In this document: positions 14,064-18,556 of the stretch, piece by piece
Numbering within the stretch: the first letter of the stretch is position 1
Layout of the letters: each line of letters opens with the position of its first letter
Assembly (NCBI GenBank): GCA_964522505.1
Contig: CAZFWJ010000065.1
Span: 1-18,556 of the forward strand
Source of the DNA: GYS-P2D sp964522505
GTDB lineage: Bacteria > Bacteroidota > Bacteroidia > Chitinophagales > Saprospiraceae
Direction of reading: 5' to 3'
DNA length: 18,556 nt
Position numbers and translations under genes: made by a program
The notes under the pieces: model-generated
What the model was told of the DNA's origin: nothing
Database searches by the model: none
What the model saw: the letters and a program-made list of their open reading frames with translations, nothing else

Positions 14064-15923
14064 TTAGCTCACAAATTCTAGGCTGTTCTTAATGAACTTG
14101 GACATCTCCTCTCCTTTCAGCATGCCTTGATTAAGCCTTGCCAGATCATAGAGATAGCTCGCGAACTTTTCCTTCTTATCTGCCGAGCGCATCTTATTGA
14201 GCTTTTCGGCTACTAGTGGGTTGTTGGTATTTACAACTACATTAAAGATCTCGGGCATATCACCATTCCCCATATTCTGAAGATTTTGCATCTCCATCAT
14301 CCGTCGCATGAACTCTGGACGAGTGACAATCACAGGTAGATCTGATGGGGCAAGAGCTTTAAGTTCCAAATTAGGACCACCTGACTCTGGTAGTATTGAT
14401 TTGAAGATATCTTCTACTTTCTGTTGTTCTTTCTCTGAGAGTACTGACTCTTTCTCTTCATCCTTCTGCACCAGGTTGTCAGCAGTATCACTATCTACTC
14501 TTACGAAGGTGCCATATCCGAGCTTCTGCTCGAGATGTTGCATGAAGTGATTGTCAATGATGTTGTCCATCTCGAGGATGTCATATCCATATCCTTGAGC
14601 GGACTCAATAAAGCTGTGATGACCCTTGATATCGTTGCTGTACAGATGGATGATCTTATCATGCTTATCCTTCTGTGTAGCCTCGATCTTCTCCTTATAC
14701 TCATCGAAAGTATAGTGTTCTCCTTTGATGTTTTTGAGTAAGCAGAACTTCTCCGCCTTGTCATAAAACTTCTCTTCGGAGATCATACCGTACTTAGCAA
14801 ATACACTTATCTCACTCCATTTATCTTCAAATGCAGTTCTGTCATCCTTGAACAAGCTATTGAGCTTCTCGGCAACCTTCTTGGTGATGTAGCTGGTGAT
14901 TTTCTTCACGTTGCTATCACTTTGGAGATAACTTCTGGACACGTTTAGCGGTATATCTGGAGAGTCGATAACACCGTGTAAGAGCGTCAAAAACTCAGGG
15001 ACGATCTGACTGACATCATCCGTTACATAGACTTGATTGCTGTATAACTGAATCTTATTCTTCTGGATCTCAATTGAGTTATTGACTTTAGGGAAGTATA
15101 GGATACCCGTCAAGTTAAAAGGATAGTCTATGTTGAGATGTATCCAGAACAGTGGAGGCATCGAGTAAGGGTACAAGTAAGAGTAGAACTCCTTGTAATC
15201 TTCATCTGAGAGTTCTGATGGACTCTTCTTCCATAGTGGCTCCTGCTCATTGATGACATAATCAACCTCTGTTTTGATCTCCTTACGATCATCGCCTTCG
15301 CCTTCCCAATTACTTTCGGTCTTGGTCCCAAATCGTATCGGAAATGGTAAAAACTTACAATACTTGTTGAGCAGCGTATCTATGCGAGCCTTCTCCAAGA
15401 ATTCCTTGCTGTCATCAGAGATGTGCAAGATGATCTCCGTGCCACGCTCAGTTTTATCAGCTGGTTCGAGATCATACTCAGGATTGCCTGTGCAAGACCA
15501 CTTAGCTCCTGGAGCATCCTGATGAGATTTGGTAATTACTTCTACCTTGTCAGCTACCATGAAGGCACTGTAAAACCCTAGTCCGAAGTGTCCTATGATG
15601 CTTGCTTCATCTTTATATTTTTCTAAGAACTCCTCTGCTGAGGAAAATGCCAGTTGATTGAGATATTTATCTACCTCTTCTGCAGTCATACCAATACCTC
15701 TATCCTTGATGATGAGCTTATCATCCTCGAGGATAATATCTATGGTCATGTCGCCTAGCTCACCGCTAAACTCACCTTTTGACGACAGCGTTTTGAGTTT
15801 GCTGCTGGCATCAACTGCATTGGATACGAGTTCTCTCAAGAATATCTCCTGGTCCGAGTACAGAAACTTCTTAATAATGGGAAATATATTTTCCGTTTGT
15901 ACGGAAATCTGTCCTTTAGCCAT
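14064..15923 (-). CDS. htpG: HtpG, Hsp90-family chaperone
   Basis: A cytoplasmic ATP-dependent chaperone of 619 residues, normal for bacterial HtpG. The N-terminal GHKL ATPase shows RELVSNAVDASSKL from residue 30 (Glu31 catalytic, Asn35 for Mg), DRGIGMT at 74–80, the lid GHFGLGFYSAFMVA from 111 and RGTEI. The middle domain carries SRSYLQSD, whose Arg contacts the ATP γ-phosphate. The C-terminal dimerisation region follows. The ATG at 15923 gives MAKGQISVQTENIFPIIKKF, a standard start. The gene uses more G/C-ending codons than its neighbours, as expected for a highly expressed gene. A stress-type promoter candidate lies about 55 bases upstream and a terminator follows. Confidence 0.97.
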   Translation of the reverse strand: MAKGQISVQTENIFPIIKKFLYSDQEIFLRELVSNAVDASSKLKTLSSKGEFSGELGDMTIDIILEDDKLIIKDRGIGMTAEEVDKYLNQLAFSSAEEFLEKYKDEASIIGHFGLGFYSAFMVADKVEVITKSHQDAPGAKWSCTGNPEYDLEPADKTERGTEIILHISDDSKEFLEKARIDTLLNKYCKFLPFPIRFGTKTESNWEGEGDDRKEIKTEVDYVINEQEPLWKKSPSELSDEDYKEFYSYLYPYSMPPLFWIHLNIDYPFNLTGILYFPKVNNSIEIQKNKIQLYSNQVYVTDDVSQIVPEFLTLLHGVIDSPDIPLNVSRSYLQSDSNVKKITSYITKKVAEKLNSLFKDDRTAFEDKWSEISVFAKYGMISEEKFYDKAEKFCLLKNIKGEHYTFDEYKEKIEATQKDKHDKIIHLYSNDIKGHHSFIESAQGYGYDILEMDNIIDNHFMQHLEQKLGYGTFVRVDSDTADNLVQKDEEKESVLSEKEQQKVEDIFKSILPESGGPNLELKALAPSDLPVIVTRPEFMRRMMEMQNLQNMGNGDMPEIFNVVVNTNNPLVAEKLNKMRSADKKEKFASYLYDLARLNQGMLKGEEMSKFIKNSLEFVS

Positions 15924-15976
15924 AATAGTTATAGTTAATGGTTTTTTATTTACAAATTAATATGCAGAGTATGAGG

Positions 15977-15991
15977 TCAAAGGTTGTGCCA
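15977..15991 (-). promoter_or_regulatory. Candidate htpG promoter (σ54-like TGGCAC-N5-TTGA)
   Basis: On the minus strand TGGCAC, five bases, then TTGA resembles a σ54 −24/−12 element, except that the critical GC of TTGC is GA. The same stretch can be read as a Bacteroidota promoter: TTTG about 21 bases before AACCTTTG, one mismatch from TAnnTTTG. Either reading places transcription start about 40 bases before the htpG ATG. Confidence 0.3.
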
Positions 15992-16018
15992 TTGATGCTT
16001 ATATGTCAAAATGGCGTT

Positions 16019-16732
16019 TTATAGCTTATAGACTAAGCTTAATTGCCCAGGGCCTATGTCAAATTGTAAGTTAGACAATGGCCTTTTCGTGTCATATCTA
16101 GGAGAAGGTTTTAATACTCGATAGGTAAGCTGTGTTGTAATAATCCCGAGTCCTGCACCAAAAAGCACATCGGGGACCCAGTGTCTATTTTTTTGGATTC
16201 GCATGATGCCAACTACTGTTGCAGGAACATATGAGGCCCAGGCTAAGACTGGCTTTTTATCCTTAAAGGCCATAAAACTCGCTGTAGCTGTAGAAAATGC
16301 AAACGAAGTATGACCTGAAGGAAATGAGAAATCACCACCATTAGGACGCTCCACATTGAGAGTCAATTTCATAGCATAAGTAATTCCTAGATTAATAGCT
16401 GTGCTATATGCATATGCTTTCAAATGATGTCTTCGATCGGTAAAATTGCTATTGAGAGAGTAGAGCAAGACTTGAGCACTCGGAACATATACAAGATAAT
16501 CGTCTAAGTCAGAATCTGTCGTGCCAAAGAAGCCTTGTACATCCGCTTGAAGATTTCTCTTTAACGTGTTACCGCTGGTAGCCAGACCCGCTGCCATAAA
16601 CCCTATGGCTGGCCAATGATTGATCGATGTCGCTGAAGTTGTATCAATGACATAAGACTGGCTTTGACATGTTACAGGATTCCAGACTCCTAGGAATGTG
16701 ATTGAGAATAGAATGACGATATATTTTACCAT
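16019..16732 (-). CDS. PAP2-superfamily phosphatase (exported)
   Basis: About 237 residues from the Met at 16732. An upstream ATG at 16774 would place extra hydrophobic residues before a complete signal peptide (MVKYIVILFSITFL, then VTCQSQ), so the inner start is preferred. The three PAP2 catalytic blocks are present: KLTLNVERP, FPSGHTS, and MRIQKNRHWVPDV, with His and Asp of the last block conserved. The family removes phosphate from lipid phosphates such as undecaprenyl pyrophosphate, phosphatidylglycerophosphate or lipid A; the substrate cannot be told here. Few strongly hydrophobic helices are seen apart from the signal, so it may act in the periplasm or at the outer membrane. It precedes htpG by 95 bases on the same strand. 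Confidence 0.88.
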   Translation of the reverse strand: MVKYIVILFSITFLGVWNPVTCQSQSYVIDTTSATSINHWPAIGFMAAGLATSGNTLKRNLQADVQGFFGTTDSDLDDYLVYVPSAQVLLYSLNSNFTDRRHHLKAYAYSTAINLGITYAMKLTLNVERPNGGDFSFPSGHTSFAFSTATASFMAFKDKKPVLAWASYVPATVVGIMRIQKNRHWVPDVLFGAGLGIITTQLTYRVLKPSPRYDTKRPLSNLQFDIGPGQLSLVYKL

Positions 16733-16904
16733 AATAAGGGTTAAAAACGCATGGATAAACTTAATATATAACAAGGACTATATATACGAGATTGATATAC
16801 TGCGATATATATTTTGCTTAATAAGGCAATATATCATATACCATTCTTAATAGAGCAGGCTGGCAAGGAATATGCAACTGGATAGGTAATTTCTTTAACT
16901 TTTG

Positions 16905-16971
16905 AATACTTAAGGGATTAAGTATTGGAGATTTTCGGAGCGGCTACTGGGGGGTATGCCGCTCTTTTTTT
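16905..16971 (+). ncRNA. Possible small RNA 3' end: GNRA-capped hairpin plus intrinsic terminator
   Basis: AATACTTAA-GGGA-TTAAGTATT (16905–16926) is a perfect 9-base stem with a GNRA-type tetraloop. Eleven bases later GAGCGGC (16938–16944) pairs with GCCGCTC (16958–16964), followed by seven T, a convincing plus-strand terminator. No plus-strand gene ends here, so a short noncoding transcript starting somewhere between about 16775 and 16900 is a reasonable inference. Its 5' end and function are unknown. Confidence 0.45.
16938..16971 (+). terminator. Rho-independent terminator without an upstream gene
   Basis: A perfect 7-base GC-rich stem GAGCGGC / GCCGCTC with a 13-base loop (TACTGGGGGGTAT) and a TTTTTTT tail. 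Orientation is plus strand; the opposite strand has no T-run after the stem. Confidence 0.85.
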
Positions 16972-17107
16972 AGGCAAATCACAAAGTACATCTAGATCTT
17001 ATTAGAACCCCAAAGTGACCCGCAGTACATAGATTGATTTCTGTTAAAAAAATCGAGGAGTTAGAGGAGTATCCAATCAACTTTGCACATAGGATTGGCT
17101 TTATTAA

Positions 17108-17121
17108 TCTCTGATCAGAGA
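17108..17121. promoter_or_regulatory. Perfect 14-base palindrome
   Basis: TCTCTGATCAGAGA is fully palindromic and lies in a gene-poor stretch. It could be an operator or a recombination-type site; no adjacent gene explains it. Confidence 0.25.
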
Positions 17122-17267
17122 CATTGGTGTTGACAAAGAAGCCTATCATGTAATTATCGCGACCTAACTTTAAACCATGGGCAAACAGCTTAAATAGCCG
17201 TCAAGAGAGGCGCGCCTGATACTGTGTTATTAAAAGAGAAACTTTTCGAATATTCGCCTATCCTTTG

Positions 17268-17525
17268 ATGACGAAAGAGACTATTACGTCTTATATCGAA
17301 ACGTCTCACGCAATTGATCCACTTACAGGCGATTCTTTCAGGACTTACTTTGTTTACAAGAATGTTGATGGCGTCTGGAAAAAAGATAAAGCCACCGCCA
17401 CATTGGATATTGCATTCGGTCAAATTGACGCTTTAGGGATTTCCGAATTTCCTCGTGTAGAAGGTATGGCATCACATAGAGGTATTCGAAATGGACAGAC
17501 TATATCTTTTACCACTTCTTGGTAA
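17268..17525 (+). CDS. Small protein of unknown function, possibly the end of a broken gene
   Basis: About 85 residues from the ATG at 17268 (a TTG at 17265 is also in frame). The sequence looks protein-like: MTKETITSYIETSHAIDPLTG, FRTYFVYKNVDGVWKKD, then a Gly- and Arg-containing end finishing in ISFTTSW. No family is recognised and no signal peptide is present. A different frame immediately upstream (GAPDTVLLKEKLFEYSPIL, ending in TGA at 17266–17268) overlaps the ATG and reads as if it continued into this protein. This could therefore be the C-terminal part of a frameshifted gene. Confidence 0.4.
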   Translation: MTKETITSYIETSHAIDPLTGDSFRTYFVYKNVDGVWKKDKATATLDIAFGQIDALGISEFPRVEGMASHRGIRNGQTISFTTSW

Positions 17526-17537
17526 TTTACATGAGTT

Positions 17538-17573
17538 TATGAGGCGTGATTAGCTTTATTATCACGCCTCATA
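17538..17573. terminator. Strong inverted repeat between two plus-strand genes
   Basis: TATGAGGCGTGAT and ATCACGCCTCATA form a perfect 13-base stem with a 10-base loop, just after the 17525 stop and 20 bases before the next ATG. It lacks a T-tract, so it may act as an RNA-stabilising or attenuating structure rather than a classic terminator. Confidence 0.55.
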
Positions 17574-17592
17574 GTTATTATATAGGATATTT

Positions 17593-18363
17593 ATGAAAAA
17601 ATCTTTGGCATTTTTCTTTATTGTATTTAGCTGCAGCAGTGTTCAACTGTGGTCACAATCCAGTAATATAACGCTCAGATTCGGCCCTACTTTTAATAAA
17701 TCAATTATCGAAGAGGACTCCGACGGATATTTTTATGACTTCAATGATTTTGCTGGCTGGGAAGTTCGGAATTTTAATGTAGAGTTCACTTTTGAAAAGT
17801 CTGTATCTGACAGGTTCAGTATAATGGCAGGGGTCAATTTTCTAAATATCGAAGCTATCATATTTAATGACTACGTGCCCAATACTGTTGGTTTTATAGG
17901 TGGTTCCAGCTCAGATTCATATCAGTACTTTTCTTTTTTATTCAGACCGATATATAATCTTAGAATAACTCCAAGCTTTAGTATGGGCTTAGGAGGACAA
18001 GCCCATATAAATGTATTGAATGAAGGAAACTTGATATTAGGAGAATCAAGAACTTGCCTATCAGCTGGTGAAGTCCCATATGCTTCTTGCAGAAATAGAA
18101 TTACGTTACCTGAAGATGGAAATGTCAATCCATTGAGTCTTGGGACAGGTTTATTTGCTAACCTTAGATGGAATATTTTTGAGTATGTCAATATAGAGTT
18201 GTGGTCATCTATAGACTGGAGGCTTAATACAAATGATGGGTTTATTCTATCAAAAGAAATTGTATCACAGTCTAATGGTGCAGTAATGGACACGAATACA
18301 GGCAGGGTCAGGCCATCATTAAGTAATTCTGCTTTTGGTGTTGGGATTGGGTATGCCTTTTAA
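17593..18363 (+). CDS. Outer-membrane β-barrel protein of unknown function
   Basis: 256 residues. The signal peptide (about 1–22) ends LWSQ. The mature protein alternates hydrophobic and polar residues in strand-length pieces (ITLRFGPTFN, FNVEFTFEKSVSDRFSIMAG, YQYFSFLFRPIYNLRI, FSMGLGGQAHINV, LGTGLFANLRWNIFEYVNIE) and ends GVGIGYAF with a C-terminal Phe, the usual signature for insertion by the Bam complex. About 8–10 strands are likely. One extracellular-type loop contains two Cys residues ten apart (CLSAGEVPYASC), possibly a disulfide. No specific transporter or enzyme motif is seen. The ATG at 17593 starts the signal peptide directly. A strong hairpin lies just upstream. Confidence 0.75.
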   Translation: MKKSLAFFFIVFSCSSVQLWSQSSNITLRFGPTFNKSIIEEDSDGYFYDFNDFAGWEVRNFNVEFTFEKSVSDRFSIMAGVNFLNIEAIIFNDYVPNTVGFIGGSSSDSYQYFSFLFRPIYNLRITPSFSMGLGGQAHINVLNEGNLILGESRTCLSAGEVPYASCRNRITLPEDGNVNPLSLGTGLFANLRWNIFEYVNIELWSSIDWRLNTNDGFILSKEIVSQSNGAVMDTNTGRVRPSLSNSAFGVGIGYAF

Positions 18364-18389
18364 TTGGCATTAGTTTTAGCAGATCATAT

Positions 18390-18409
18390 CGAAAAATTTA
18401 GACTTTTCG
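18390..18409. terminator. Weak inverted repeat between converging genes
   Basis: CGAAAA and TTTTCG form a 6-base stem with an 8-base loop between the barrel gene (+) and the partial gene on the minus strand. No T-run follows, so this is a weak candidate. Confidence 0.2.
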
Positions 18410-18422
18410 GTGGAGATGCTAT

Positions 18423-18556
18423 TTACCTATTTATGGCGCTTTCTTCTTTGTCATAATACCTCATTAGGTTAGGGCAAGACTTAAAGTCATCGATAATCGT
18501 GATCAGCGTATTATCTATTTTCTCCTCGACCCACTGATTGAAGTATACATTCTTTT
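18423..18556 (-). CDS. C-terminal end of a minus-strand gene running off the right edge
   Basis: The minus strand is open from the window edge to a TAA at 18423–18425, encoding 43 residues: VYFNQWVEEKIDNTLITIID, then DFKSCPNLMRYYDKEESAINR. The composition is typical of a soluble helical protein. It converges with the barrel gene on the plus strand. The family cannot be told from this piece. Confidence 0.55.
   Translation of the reverse strand, partial: KNVYFNQWVEEKIDNTLITIIDDFKSCPNLMRYYDKEESAINR

Larger units (their letters stand above)
16775..17186. other. Gene-poor region with an orphan terminator and a palindrome
   Basis: The left 80 bases are AT-rich with repeated TATATA text, likely the upstream region of the phosphatase gene. 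Then come two hairpins on the plus strand (listed separately). From 16982 to 17200 a minus-strand frame of 73 codons is open (Met at 17149, GFFVNTNV, ending RSRCTL), and on the plus strand short protein-like pieces such as KIEELEEYPINFAHRIGFIN appear in shifting frames. No gene can be called with confidence. Confidence 0.4.

Noticed and set aside
14308..15960. Several open frames on the strand opposite htpG
   Set aside because: Caused by the codon bias of htpG; Ser/Leu-rich shadow translations.
17922..18293. 123-residue minus-strand frame under the barrel gene
   Set aside because: The plus-strand frame has a signal peptide, barrel pattern and C-terminal Phe; the minus frame has none of these.

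Overview
The window is AT-rich DNA from a member of the Bacteroidota, most likely a marine-type Saprospiria/Cytophagia-like bacterium (inference). Supporting signs are two C-terminal type IX secretion (T9SS) sorting domains, secreted or outer-membrane proteins with Bacteroidota architecture (metallophosphatase–barrel fusion, CRTAC1/ASPIC protein), mostly no Shine-Dalgarno sequences, and a TAnnTTTG-type promoter box. No tRNA, rRNA, CRISPR array or intact mobile element was seen.

Left part (1–5660, + strand). After the tail of an unidentified gene comes a 1226-residue lipoprotein. It joins a metallophosphatase-like domain with degraded metal motifs, a middle domain with kinase-like DRH and RDRD motifs, and an Omp85-type outer-membrane barrel. 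Seventy bases later lies a Pycsar-effector-type membrane protein (PycTM/DUF5706), split by a one-base frame break inside its first membrane helix and lacking both the HD domain of its longer relatives and any nearby cyclase. A SdiA-regulated (YjiK-like) lipoprotein follows.

Decayed stretch (5660–6400). It holds a membrane-protein frame broken by stops and the C-terminal remnant of an IS1595-type transposase.

Middle (6400–10600). A probable two-gene operon encodes a multi-pass membrane protein and a membrane-anchored seven-blade FG-GAP/ASPIC propeller protein. Facing it on the minus strand is an unusual fusion of two tandem CPDC glutaredoxin-like domains with a thioredoxin reductase.

Secretion cluster (11000–13800, + strand). 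Three tandem paralogues share a secreted domain marked by a QNYR-(I/M)-(Y/F)-Y motif; the last two carry T9SS sorting domains and the first does not. A strong intrinsic terminator closes the cluster.

Right part (13800–18556). htpG and a PAP2 phosphatase lie in tandem on the minus strand. Next is a gene-poor stretch with an orphan + strand terminator preceded by a second perfect hairpin (small-RNA candidate), a palindrome and decayed-looking small frames. The window ends with an outer-membrane barrel protein and the tail of a minus-strand gene. The genes do not form one pathway; the shared theme is cell-envelope and secreted proteins plus redox and folding stress.
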